From assembly GCA_030704615.1 (NCBI GenBank), contig CM060733.1, positions 66,836,001-66,900,000 on the forward strand: a stretch of 64,000 bases of DNA, read 5' to 3'. Source of the stretch: Takakia lepidozioides. Its lineage: Eukaryota > Streptophyta > Takakiopsida > Takakiales > Takakiaceae. The position numbers and the translations under genes are program-made. How positions within the stretch are numbered: the first letter of the stretch is position 1; each line of letters opens with the position of its first letter. The notes below the pieces were generated by a model. It ran no database searches, was not told the origin of the DNA, and was given only the letters and a program-made list of their open reading frames with translations. Shown piece after piece: positions 1 to 10,227 of this stretch.

Positions 1-637
1 AAATGGTTCAGTAGGTATCGTAGGATGCAAAGCCATCTTCCCAGATCTCTGCAATGGTCTTAGCCTCTGACACTCATCACAACTCTTGCAATACTTGTGT
101 ACATCCTTGAACAAAGTAGGCCACCAGTAACCTGCAAGTAGTATCTTTCTACTGGTAGTCTCTTCTCCAAAATGACCTCCAGCCACTCCTTTATGAACTT
201 CCACCAAAACTTTATTACTTGATGGTGGTACAAGCATCGTTTAAGAACTCCATCAGGTCCTAGCTTATACATTCTGCCACCTATCATGTAGTGTAAGGTA
301 AAGCATGATAGCTATTCTCTTCCTCTGCTCCTTCCCATAACTAGGTGGGCACTGACCATGAGTAAGGTAGTATCCGATTGGCCACTGCCAATCTAACCAA
401 TCATCTGCACTTCCTTGAATCTCCACTGCAAATAAACTCGCATCAGGTAATTGGTCTTCTACTCCCGTGGCGGGCTCTCCTGTTGTTAGGTGTGACAAGT
501 GATCTGCCACAAGATGCAAACGGCCAGGCTTGTAAACAACTTCGAATTCAAACTCGTGCAAGATTATTAACCATCTTGCTATCTTGCCACTTATCAAAGG
601 CTTGTTCACCAGATAAATGTTAAAATCTAATGTCATA
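1..637 (-). pseudogene. Ty3/gypsy pol fragment: end of RNase H to start of integrase
   Basis: Minus-strand remnant of a gypsy-type LTR retrotransposon polyprotein, cut by the window edge. From about 615 down to 265 it reads as the end of RNase H and its linker: LVNKPLISGKIARW, then VVYKPGRLHLVADHLS, the usual 'YKPG..N..ADALS' signature. From about 287 down to 60 another frame reads IGGRMYKLGPDGVLKRCL, the stretch before the integrase HHCC zinc-binding motif. Frameshifts separate the parts, so it is not functional. The normal upstream residues (around the RNase H TDH motif) are lost where the sequence changes character at about 630. That point coincides with the first palindromic motif of the next region, so the retroelement may be interrupted by an insertion. 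The family assignment is firm; the lineage within gypsy is not determined. Confidence 0.85.
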
Positions 638-860
638 GTCGGTGCAAACTATAAGGTAAAACAGTGCCATTGCAACGCTATAGTCGGTGCAGACTATAGT
701 GGAATAAGGTCTCCTCATATGTGTTGTGCTTCATGTCACCAGAGCGACTATGAAAGTAAGGTTTCGCTCGTGTGAGCGGATATACATCCGCTCACGGATT
801 CTTTTGCAAGTAGAATAAACAATGTTCTCGATGGAACCGTAATAGTTGGTACAGACTATG
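635..860. repeat. Left-edge palindromic motifs (three copies)
   Basis: Three degenerate copies of the palindrome lie at 635-653, 677-700 and 843-859. The middle copy is the best: CTATAGTC, five to six central bases, then GACTATAG. They are T/A-flanked variants of the internal AGTCGGCACCGACT motif and resemble the right-edge copy at 7410-7433. They may be subterminal transposase-binding sites or the element end itself. Confidence 0.55.
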
Positions 861-929
861 AAAGTTTCACTTTTGCTCACGTGAGCATAACCCGAAATAA
901 CTCGGCGTACGAAGATATTGCATGCAACA

Positions 930-3074
930 ATTGAATGCTTACATTGCGGACATATGCCCCAAGTTGATAATAACGGTATGTCCACCACGACAACCAGCTC
1001 TCCAACACGGGAACATCTTCATCTCGAGCGGCACCAGAAGACGACCACCAAGGTCGGATGGCCAGAAATGAAACCTCCGCTTCCGCCTCAGTATTTGCTG
1101 CTCTCCACTTCGTACAAAGCTATACATGTGCATGTTGGAGGTTTTCGGAGATGTATTTTTTGGTCCACTTCTGGAGGCTCTAACCCCAGTGGAACCCACA
1201 TGTTCTCTCATGATTGGGCATGGGTTCCCCGCCTCCATACACTTCGCGAACAGCAGCCCAGTTTGCATTTGCATTGTCGACCATGAATCCCCGTAATTGC
1301 GGTTGCCCCTTCCCTGCTGGCAGCATCTGTTCATTGATGGATTCCCACATGATCTTCTGTGATTCTGTATCCTCATATTTCATTTCGCAAATTACGATCG
1401 TCATGAGCTTCCGAAGATTCGGATGGTACACGTGACAAGCCATTGTACTCCATCCGTGTATCCGCTTCACGTTGTCAAACATAATCCAGCTCCTTCCCAG
1501 CTCCCCCCCGGGATGCATCATGTCCACCAGATGGACTCCATAGCCCTTTCCAACAGTTGACATCTTGAATATGAAACATCTCTCATCGACACTTCCTTGG
1601 CCTGGGAAGCGGCTCCCAGTACCCGCTCCACTTTTTCATTGTCAGTAAAGCTTCTACTTAACTCCCAAGCCCCATTTGTGCTTTTTTCTTCTTTGTCACC
1701 ACATTTGCCCACGACACCGACCTCCTCCATGAGCTCCTCGAACTGCTCATCAAAGAGCTTCCATCTCTCGGTTACACCTGGCGATAACACCTTCTCCATG
1801 GCAATGGACTGAGCAGCAGACATTTGGACCGATTTTGGCCTGGCAGACGGTGACCTATGGATTTCTTCAGCAAGTGCAGATTTGGCTTTGGCAGCAGCTT
1901 CCCGGCATGCTCCAGGTGCAAATGGATGTGAATGAATGCCAACATGCACGGCTCCTCTGGTCATCGTTGGTGGTCCTATCATGTAGAACATTTTGGCATG
2001 GCAGGTGTGCATGCATGTAGGTGGATGGTTGCAGTGAGAACATAGGAAGGTGTTCGGGGACACCTGGCTTTGCAGTTTGAATTGACCATCGTAATGCCCC
2101 ATCCAATGAATCTCGTTGTGGCTGCCCTCCCTGAGGAAGAATGGGCACGTTCCTCGGACACATCTCAACGCACCAACACAGTGTACATACCTACAATGAC
2201 ATTGCAAGTCAGTGCAGAAAGTGCAGAAATTGCACTATGGAAGTTGGCCACGACTACAACTGCACAATGGACAGTGAGCAGGAACAAAATACCACCTCAC
2301 CTCACTGCGCCGCCTTTTGTGCCAATTATAGGAAGCTTTAAGTTTGTTGTCTTCGTGGTGGCCCATGGATTGTCGTCGTACTTGCGGTCCATGCCTTCAA
2401 GCTGACCTGCTGGGGATGTGTTTGATGTCGGTGGAAGCTCATACACGACATCACCATCAACGATCCTTGGCAAGCACTTCACCTGCCTCACTTCTACTTC
2501 TTCAAAGTTTATCTTCCCCAAGTGGGATTTGGAATCAAGAAGCTTGGAGAAGCTTAAGGATATCCAATATGGATGGGCCGGAGTGTCCATAAGTGGCCTT
2601 CTTGCCAACAAACTCAGGGCGCGGCACCTTTTTGGGAGGTGAGGCAGTTGCAGCCAAATTGGGTTCCACCCTTCCACTGCTGGATTTGAGAACAACGCAA
2701 TCCTCTGACTCCCCAGTAGACAGCTCAATGCTTTCCGTTTTTGGTTGCCGGGCCTGAGGAACAGAAGCAACAGTTGCAGGTTCATGTGTCCTGGAATTCC
2801 TATCCAAAGTAGCAGGGACACCGAACACTCTATATCGCACTTCACCTGTAAAAGGCAAAACCCACGATTTGCGGTCGTTATCTCGAATTGGATCCAAAAT
2901 GCGGTATGTTGTGTTGGAACCAGCAGTGATCTCCTCTTCAACAACCAAAGAGAATGGGTCGATACCAAATCTGCCCTGAATTACTTTGTCCTTTAGAAAG
3001 ACATGTTGTCCCTCCGCCATCACCTTGATGTCGTCCGTGCCAAGTGGGCAATTCACCAGCACAAAGGGATCCAT
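930..3074 (-). pseudogene. DDE-type transposase-like gene, decayed
   Basis: A continuous minus-strand reading is seen with several frameshifts and stops. Start: ATG at 3074 (MDPFVLVNCPLGTDDIKVM). A charged and Pro/Ser-rich stretch follows to about 2300. A Cys/His-rich zinc-binding segment (about 2290-1930) includes CVRGTCPFF, then HNEIHWMGHYDGQ and a downstream GIHSHPFAPGACR, reminiscent of GCM/WRKY-like DNA-binding folds. The core (about 1560-930) has FMVDNANANWAAVREVYGGG, HERTCGFHW and, in the next frame, IRPWWSSSGAA and WLSWWTYRYYQLG. I recognise this combination from a transposase family of seedless plants, but cannot name its superfamily with certainty (MULE/KDZ-like is possible). In-frame TAG codons interrupt the core. 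It should encode the mobilising enzyme of the surrounding element when intact. Confidence 0.6.
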
Positions 3075-3523
3075 GATCGCCTGCTTCACTACTTCGCCAC
3101 AGTGCTATCAAACATGCGCGGGTGTGGTACAGTGGAAAAATGCACAAAGCGTGTGGACACGGACACCCCAGTCCTACGAGAAGCAGCAAGCATGCATGGA
3201 ATCTATGCAACGGACTAACAAACTGTACTATCCAGTCAAAAATTTATGAAAATCTATCATCTGTTTGTGTTTAATACTATTTTCCATCCGTCTCCATCCA
3301 TTCACGATTGTGGTGGCAACGGTCAGCGCGGATTTCAAGTACACGAGCACACCCTATCGGCCACTTTCCCGCCACCATACAAATGTTTTCCATCGCAATA
3401 CCTTTCCGGAAGGTGAATAAAGTTTATGAATACAAACAGAATGTGAGGCATTACACTTAGAATGAAGACGTCTTCATTATCATATACCCTCACATCCTCC
3501 GCGACGGGTTCTATTGAAACTGT

Positions 3524-4590
3524 GGTCGGCACCGACTTCTTCCACTTCGAAATAAAAATCATACCAAGGCACCGGATTGGAATACCAAAAGAAATGCACT
3601 GCTTCAAGTCGTTGACGACTTCAAGGAAACCGTAGGATATTCACTACAAATGTTGGATGCCAAGGCAGTTTCACGGGTATGATGTCGTCGTGCTCGGAGC
3701 GCACATCTGCCTCCTCTTGTGAAAGTCGGCAACGACTACACTCAGATAAGAAATAAAGCCACAGTGTTGGTGGCTTATGGGGCCGCATTGGGTGATAATC
3801 GGCACCGACTTCAGTGAAGCCATGTCTCCATCTGTGCATCCGCCAACGGAAGTCGGCACCGACTATCCCGTGCAATCATGAGAGCCATTGGATGATTGGG
3901 ATGTACTCATTGCGGAGGAATCATATTTTCTTATAATATGCCATCATTGTCATCGTATCCATGGGCCCATGTACCTTTAGTCGGCACCGACCTCCATTGA
4001 AAACCCCTCGATCAGTTCAATTTGCCTATTGTATGACCAATTCCGTTGTTTCCTTGACCTCATATGCTTCTAATCGGCACCGACCATCACTCATGGCCGT
4101 TGGTCCACTGGAATGAGCCCATAATATGCCAAATCCGACTGTTGGAAGGTGGTCTTATGCTATTACTCGGCATATAGCTTCACTGTTGGGCGTAGGAACT
4201 GTGGGATTTGCCTACAATATGCCCATTTACCACATTTCAATGAGAGGATGTGCACATGTAGTCGGCACCGACCTTCACTGTTAGCCCGAAAGAGATCAAT
4301 TTCCATATAATTTGATGAAGACCACACATTCCACGATCTCATATACTTTTAGTCGGCACCAACCTTTACTGTTGCCCTATGAAAGAGTGCAAAATCCATT
4401 GACTATGTTAAATTCCACAAATTCCATGACCTCATTTGCCCAGTTGCGGAAGTTTGCATTACCTTATGTGCTCTGATCGGTACCGACCTTCAATTTCAAC
4501 AGTTGGAGAGAGTGCTACGTGTTCACCCCTTTTGAAAATCCATACGGAATCAGTCAATTACATTGACATGTAGTCGGTGACGACTACATG
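3524..4590. repeat. Array of ten 14-bp palindromes in degenerate ~90-bp repeats
   Basis: Copies of AGTCGGCACCGACT, with one to three substitutions, start at 3524, 3724, 3797, 3851, 3979, 4072, 4260, 4351, 4475 and 4572. Spacing is 54-200 bp. Many are followed by a loosely conserved tail (ACCTTCACTGTT-like), and the spacers share ATAATATGCC-like words, so this looks like a decayed tandem repeat with the palindrome as best-kept part. The copy at 4567-4590 has perfect 10-bp arms (CATGTAGTCG / CGACTACATG). It lies between the divergent transposase-like and plus-strand genes. Possible roles are transposase-binding sites, an operator for both genes, or a ParB-type binding cluster. No other gene is seen between 3100 and 4900. 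Confidence 0.75.
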
Positions 4591-4977
4591 TGTTTCGGCA
4601 TGAAAAGAGCAATGTGTGGCATGCAAAGTTACAAAATGCATGGAAAGCCGATGGGATTATCGCTATCCCATATGCACTGTCCGTGAAGGAATGACATAAC
4701 ATTGGTTTTTCGGAGTAATTTGAAGCCGGGATACTGTTTAAAATGAATGGAGGAGTTGGCATGGGGATGAGAATGAGAAGCCTCTTTTCCTTCCGTCGGT
4801 GGCCTCATGAAGACGTACGGGGATGACAGGTGGATAGGTGGGACCCAGTGCATCCATTATTGCAGCCCGCAGTGGCGAGTGGTTCTGACCACGGGGAATT
4901 TGAAAGGGCTTTGTTGTTGTCTCTAAGGTCTCATTCTCTTCGACATCAGACTCATCCTTCCGGCCTCGTTTCCAACG

Positions 4978-5520
4978 ATGCCTTGCTTCCGGAACCACGA
5001 CGAGTGCCCTTACGGAGGTGTGGATCATGCAATCTATACTGCCACACCGGGGAACATCATCATTTGGCACACAGTTTGCACTGACGACAGTGGGGTCGAG
5101 CGCGAAACATTGTCTGCTTTTGAGTATTTGCCAGGGCAATATGCTTTTGAGCGGGGTGACGATCTTGGTCTGTCCAATCCGTGGCTCCTGCACATCCTTG
5201 ATTCAAATTTCCCCATCTACGGCCGGCAGCCGGAGAGAATGCGTAGCGCTATGCTTTGGCAGTGGAACTGCTGCCAGTGGGCGTGGGTAGAGTCCATCGG
5301 TGTCACGTATACTCCTACAAGTGTACGGTCCTCTTCCCCAGCGTATGGGGGCATTTGCATTGGATCGGAGGACGAAACGCACGGGCACTCCGGGTCCACA
5401 GATAAACTTTCTATATTTGATGGTGGTTTCATTGAAGGGCACGACATTGTGGTGAAGATCAACAGGGGCCAAAGAACGGCTGCAATCCTTTTTTACATGG
5501 AGAAGCTCGATGACTCATGA
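4978..5520 (+). CDS. Hypothetical protein of the composite element, 180 aa
   Basis: An uninterrupted frame opens with ATG at 4978 and ends with TGA at 5518-5520. The product is acidic and rich in Trp, Gly and aromatic residues (WQWNCCQWAWVESIG). Its C-terminal half (YGGICIGSEDETHGHSG, then GHDIVVKINRGQRTAAILF) alternates hydrophobic residues like a beta-sandwich, as in SPRY-type folds, but I cannot assign a family. An overlapping minus-strand frame (5193-4738) is also open, so the coding strand is uncertain. I prefer plus because it matches the orientation of the next gene and ends in a well-formed domain. It may encode an accessory protein of the element. Confidence 0.35.
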   Translation: MPCFRNHDECPYGGVDHAIYTATPGNIIIWHTVCTDDSGVERETLSAFEYLPGQYAFERGDDLGLSNPWLLHILDSNFPIYGRQPERMRSAMLWQWNCCQWAWVESIGVTYTPTSVRSSSPAYGGICIGSEDETHGHSGSTDKLSIFDGGFIEGHDIVVKINRGQRTAAILFYMEKLDDS

Positions 5521-5861
5521 GCTTGTGTTTAGGCCAGTCGAAGTGCCGTTGACTTTGTAAGTTGTATTTATAATGCAAAATGCTTTGGATTTGCATGCAC
5601 CCTCAGTACAATATGCGTGCTTCATTTGGAATGCATACTTATGAATAAAAACCCCATTGTGTGCGAACGTGTGTGGAATGTGCATCCTTCCTTCTCAGAA
5701 TGCACAACTCGCCATGGCGTTTCGGGTTGGGAGTGTCGGTGGATTATGGAAGGGGCAGGTAGGCTGTAGTGGGGGCCCATTCTACTGAGCACTGCCACCG
5801 TAGCATTTGAAAAACATTACCTTGTATGCTAAGCGCCACCAAATTAAATTCGCACCCACAT

Positions 5862-5875
5862 AATCGGCGCCGACT
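5862..5875. repeat. Internal palindrome copy
   Basis: AATCGGCGCCGACT, a single copy of the element's palindrome with a GCGC core instead of GCAC. It sits between the two plus-strand frames. The rest of the 5521-6397 interval is A/T-rich and shows no gene. Confidence 0.6.
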
Positions 5876-6397
5876 ATGGAGTCCATGAGACCCAAATCGG
5901 TGGGTGTGGGGCAGACGCTCGCGGACCCGATTGTCCAATAAGTGGCCGCACACAATTATCACCAATAGAAAACAAAAATGTTAACGGAAATCCAAAAGTG
6001 GTTGTTTTCGAGACGATGCGAGACAAATAGTACAACACTTGTACAGTAAACAGAGGAATATATGAATATACAAATTAAGTTTTCGAGGCTATGGAGTAGT
6101 TCTAGGGATGAAAAGTTATGGCGGATGATGGATGGATGATATTTGATGGGATGGTACCATCCATTAGTAAACAAAATTTAAACTTGAACACAATGAGCGG
6201 TACCTCGCGTGGAGCACCTAAACCATGATGGGAGAGGGCACGTGTCTCCCAACCACGGGCGATTTTTTGAAGGAATCCATTGAGGGCCACGGAGGATTAT
6301 TGCGCCCTTTTCGTTTACTCCACAGTATCCGCTGGCACGCTCCCTTTTTGCTCTTCCCGGCCCTCCGCCTTCGTGTTCCGCTGCCGAGCTTTGTCTC

Positions 6398-7312
6398 ATG
6401 CTTCTAATGGAGCACGTTCAGGATGAGGAGGATGACTTTGTCCTTGGAATGGCCACACGGAGCAAGGTGCTGTGCACTCGCACCGTTGTCTCGCAACAGA
6501 GCACGGAGAGCAGACCTCCAAGGAAGGGTGGGAAACTTCGGAAGAAAGCCACCGCATCACAGGAGGCAGGGATGGTGTCCACAGCCGCCATGATGTCTGG
6601 GGATCCCGTGCCTGTATCCCCCATATCTGCAAGTGGCACCTCCGCAGGTCAAGCGCAACGCGTTCCGGCTTCCCCCATTTCAGCAACCGGGGCCTTGCCA
6701 AGTCCAGCAACAAGCGCCCAGGCAGGTGGTAACTCCAATCCCGCACACGAGAATGTGGTGGCAGACGTTGTCTTCACTACAGACATGCGCAAGCAAACAC
6801 TTTTGTCATTGACGACTAGTGCAATGAACCACACTATGAGCTCCATTGTGCACTTGCTGAAGAGTGGGGCCCCTCCACGAATCCCATTCTATAGGATGAA
6901 GCCCCTCCCGGCTGTGCGAATGGCCGAGCGACCCGGCATCAATAAGCTGAAGCTCTACTTTGAGGCAGATTGGTACAACGACGCCCTCGCTTCATTGCTG
7001 CTTTCAATAAATGACGACAGTGGGCAAGCTCAGGACATATAACCGACAGACCGTGAAAATTGGTCACCGCATTGGCAAGCAGTGGATGCTGCATTTGAGG
7101 ATGACATAAGGAACACAGAGTGGGAGTTCCTTTCGAACAAATGGCTACACATTTACGACGGCAATCACAGGTGGTACGCGTGGATGGAGGTCATTTTGGA
7201 GCAGCACGCTGACGATGCAAGCTGGCACTACCGTGTGAACGCAAAAATTCTCAATGTGAGGAGTTCCGATCTGGGCCTCATACGACGTGCAATGAACAGA
7301 ATGAATGTGTAA
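6398..7312 (+). pseudogene. ParB/sulfiredoxin-like protein with one in-frame stop
   Basis: Frame opening with ATG at 6398. Residues 1-125 are low-complexity and Ser/Pro/Ala-rich, with two near-identical PVSPISASG / PASPISATG repeats. From about residue 125 a folded region begins (VVFTTDMRKQTLLSLTTSAM). After a TAA at 7040-7042 the same frame continues with WLHIYDGNHRWYAWMEVI. That matches the ParB/Srx-type signature (hydrophobic-DGNHR-aromatic-A) which in ParB-like nucleases and sulfiredoxins forms the nucleotide-binding core. The stop is explained by one C-to-T change (CAA to TAA). Frame and homology continue across it, so I treat it as one decayed gene. ParB-type proteins are unusual in plant nuclear mobile elements. 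The fold assignment rests on a single motif and is moderate. Confidence 0.5.
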
Positions 7313-7409
7313 GTATGTCCGTGCATTTGTGCTCACATGAGCAAAGTTGAAATTTGTGCAAAAGCATGGGTCACTGTGTACGGAATATCTCCATATATAT
7401 GCTTCGGAA

Positions 7410-7433
7410 GTTATAGTCGGGAATGACTATAAC
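7410..7433. repeat. Right-edge palindrome of the composite element
   Basis: GTTATAGTC, six central bases, then GACTATAAC: perfect 9-bp arms. It is closely related to the left-edge copy at 677-700. From here to about 8040 I see no gene, repeat or RNA. Confidence 0.55.
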
Positions 7434-8039
7434 TGTTTCCAAAGGGACGGGAGGGCACTTGTGCATCGCAGAATTGAGAAATAACGGTGGTTTGTAAAAG
7501 AGCATTGTTGAAGACCACAAAACGTTTTACTTCTGTTAATCGTGTGTCATTTCCACACCCCCTTAAACAAGTACTGTCAATAACAGCAGTCTACTTTGCA
7601 GACTCCAGAGAGTTTGTTCCGCAATAGCCAGACAAGGGCAATTTGGCAGTGGACTGTTCTCAGGTCTGTTGGACTGCAATTCCAGAATGTTCATGATGCA
7701 AACATCTATGGACAGGCAAGCACATTGTGGACCTTTATTTCTGCATGGAGTATGATGGCACAACATTATTTTGTTGTATCGATTATACTGTCTATTTGGG
7801 TTCAGTAAAACGTTCTGAAACCTTAACAATTCTAGAGTATATCTGCATTGCAGGTGTTGGGGCATACACCCTATTGCGCATTTTCCACAAAACTTTGGGT
7901 CGGGTTTTCCATGCCTCGACGAAATCCCTCTTCCTTTTCAGAGACATATTATTATTGTCGTCTATAGGTCGGAAAGGTTGAAGGGCAATTGGGAGCTTGA
8001 CATTGGACCTATTGTCATTAGAGGAGAGAGACGACGTAT

Positions 8040-9538
8040 ACGGCGGTTCCTGAGGCTTACAAGAATTGCTTTGCCTCTCGTGCTACGGTGGAGGAGCATG
8101 AGAGACATGTTCAGGTTGTGCATCGACCGGGTTTGGTCAATAGGGATGCGGATGGATTGAGTCGCAATCCATGCACGAGCCAGCAGGATGACACTGGAGC
8201 TCGGTTGCATGGTGAGACGGACGAGGAGATGGTGTCGGGATGGCATGCATCTGCCTTTTTGTGTATCTTGGCATCGGGAGGTCAGGCTGGACCTACAACA
8301 GGGATGACTGTAGACGGAGTGTCTGAGGACCCTGAGGCTAGTGATGAGCCAGGTGGTGCCAGAGATATACATGAGGATTCGGCTGTGTTGGGCTACCTCT
8401 GCACGGGAGACACGACAGCCACTGTGACTGCCAAGGAGAGGGATCGGATCCTGCAACGAGCCAAGAGGTTCAAGTGGGAGGGGATACACCTACTTTGAGT
8501 GTGGGAGGATGGTCGGGTGAGGATTGTGCCTCACCCCACACAACGTGCACGGTTAGTGCGGCATGCCCATGAGGAGTTGGGGCATTTTGGAGTGCGACGC
8601 ACTCACAGTTTACTGCAGGGGCAGTATTGGTGGCGTGGTATGCATATAGAGGTGCAACAATTCGTGGCTAGGTGCATGGTGTGTGATAGGGTGCGTGCTT
8701 CATTCAACGCCCCTACACCACAGTTGCATCCTTTACCAATCATGGGATTGGGCTACAGGTGGAGTCTTGACTTCGCAGAACCGTTGCCACCGACTATGCG
8801 TCACCACAGATATGTGTTGGTGATGGTGGAGCACTTCTCCAAGTGGATTGAGTTGGTTCCATTGCCTGACAAGGCTAGTGAGGGGGCTGCGTATGCATTC
8901 TTGGATCGTGTGCTTAGCCGATTTGGTGCTCCAGCTGAGGTATTCACGGACCAAGGGAGAGAGTTCTTGGGGGAGTTTCACGCTTTGTGTGATAAAGCCT
9001 TGATAGACCACCGCACCACTTCTTGGGATCATCCTGAGGCCGATGGCTTGGCAGAGAGAGTTGTTCAGACGGTGAAGAGGGGTTTGCGCAAGTATGGCTT
9101 GCAGAAGGGACATCTAGGAGATTGGGATCTTCAGGTTCCTTGGTTAGCCATGGGCTACAGGTTCAGCAAACAAGCATCACTTGCCTCCTTCTCACCATAT
9201 TTCCTTCTCTTTGGCCAAGAGCCGGATTTGCCTGCAGCCATTCGTAGGGACATTGCTCAAGTCCTTAACCTTGACGATCCAGACGTGTGGGTACGTGCAT
9301 GTGATCAGCGTGCAGAGTTGTTCAAGAAAGTCATGCCCATGGCTTTTGAGAACCTTGCCATTGCACAGCACCGTGATACGTTGAGGTATGCCACTATACG
9401 TGGTGGAGGCTATCGTCCTGGGGTTCAGAGGTTTAACCCTGGGGACTATGTTTATTTGCAGCAGACTGCTCCTACGACTCTGGATGTTACTGCAGGGCGT
9501 GTTATTCTGAGGGTTCAAGAGGTGTTGCAGGAGTCCTG
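8040..9538 (+). pseudogene. Ty3/gypsy pol: RNase H end and integrase
   Basis: Plus-strand retrotransposon polyprotein, truncated at its 5' side. At about 8090-8160 it reads the RNase H tail (HVQVVHRPGLVNRDADGLSR). A long linker runs to a TGA at 8496-8498; the same frame then continues as integrase. The zinc-binding HHCC domain is seen as HAHEELGHFGVRRTH and CMVCDRV. The catalytic core follows with WSLDFAEPLP (first Asp), EVFTDQGREF (second Asp) and DHPEADGLAERVVQTV (Glu). The C-terminal region runs to a TGA just before 9539. The integrase frame is nearly intact over 346 codons, so this is a fairly young copy. The premature stop fits CGA to TGA. No upstream gag, protease or reverse transcriptase is present between 7440 and 8040. 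Confidence 0.9.
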
Positions 9539-9807
9539 ATCTTGGAGGGTCGGGATGGCATGACTTGGAAGGACCATGTGCGTAATTGTGCGCCATGTCA
9601 CCTTCCCAATGTCGATGGCAAAGTTGACCCAAATTTGGCAGTGGTACCTGCAGGTTTGAGGTGCATGCTCTGTGGGTCTGCCAAAGGGGGCCAGCCACCA
9701 TGCTGGTGTGTGATCGATGCTCAAGGGGTTGGCATATGGGATGTTTGACACCACCTCTTGAGAAGGTTCCTGACGGAGATTGGTTGTGTCCACACTGCTT
9801 GGGATAG
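9539..9807 (+). pseudogene. PHD finger C-terminal to the gypsy integrase
   Basis: The polyprotein continues past the integrase after a small frameshift (frame changes at about 9533). A linker (LILEGRDGMTWKDHVRNC) is followed by a zinc finger of PHD type: CMLC at 9662-9673, then after a second frameshift near 9690 CDRCSRGWHMGC, ending in GDWLCPHCLG and TAG at 9805-9807. Spacing matches Cys4-His-Cys3. PHD fingers read histone H3 tails, so the domain may steer integration to marked chromatin, as chromodomains do in chromoviruses. The two frameshifts show the copy is inactive. The domain call is strong; the targeting role is inference. Confidence 0.8.
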
Positions 9808-10040
9808 TGGCAGTACACATGACTGGATGCAGCTAACAAGACATGGGTCAATACACGAGATCCCAAGCTCAAGTTCATAGGTTGCAAGACGGCGATTAAC
9901 GATGGGGCAACTCTTGCACCCGACCGCTTGATCTATCGAGCTTGAGTGTAGTAGGGACAGTGGTGGAGGACTTAGTGAGGCTATGGTCACTATCACATCT
10001 TGTGGCTACCTGGACTTAGAGGGACCTAAGCACCAGCTAG

Positions 10041-10175
10041 GGGGGCGATTGTGTGGACTAGTGACTGCCATAGTGGGCAGCATAGTGGCAGCCTACTGAC
10101 TGACTAGTTGTAGCCTAGTGGCTGGACTAGTGGTGGACTAGTGATATACTAGTGTGTGGCGTGCACATGTGTTGT
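10041..10175 (+). repeat. Purine tract and CTAGTG-rich tandem words
   Basis: A G-rich tract (AGGGGGGCG, from 10040) is followed by about seven degenerate ACTAGTG/CTAGTGG words up to 10175. The purine tract lies where a polypurine tract would precede a 3' LTR of the gypsy copy, with TGTG at 10050 as a possible LTR start. The CTAGTG words are absent from the related LTR-like copy at 62.55 kb. Confidence 0.4.
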
Positions 10176-10227
10176 GTGGTTTTGGACAGCGATGTAGTTG
10201 TGTAGCGATATGTATGCGCACGACAGC

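Larger units (their letters stand above)
630..7440. mobile_element. Candidate composite DNA element with divergent genes and shared palindromes
   Basis: I group this stretch as one element for three reasons. (1) It lies between an interrupted gypsy fragment and gene-poor DNA. (2) It carries a transposase-like gene on minus (3074 to about 930) and two plus-strand frames (4978-5520 and 6398-7312), one ParB/Srx-like. (3) One palindrome, core AGTCGGCACCGACT, occurs near both edges (635-700, 843-859, 7410-7433), between the divergent genes (ten copies, 3524-4590) and once at 5862. Classical long terminal inverted repeats and a target-site duplication were not found. The outer palindromes resemble each other (CTATAGTCGG...GACTATAG and TTATAGTCGG...GACTATAA) and may be the termini. 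All genes carry stops or frameshifts. That this is one element is inference; two adjacent elements sharing the motif is the alternative. Confidence 0.4.

Noticed and set aside
3524-4590. CRISPR-like array
   Set aside because: Spacing is irregular, the repeat is only a 14-bp palindrome, spacers resemble each other and the DNA is plant nuclear.
4738-5193. Minus-strand 151-codon frame
   Set aside because: Overlaps the longer plus-strand frame, has no recognised domain and lacks context; kept only as a caveat on strand choice.
8733-9113. Antisense open frame over the integrase
   Set aside because: Shadow of the well-supported integrase coding frame.
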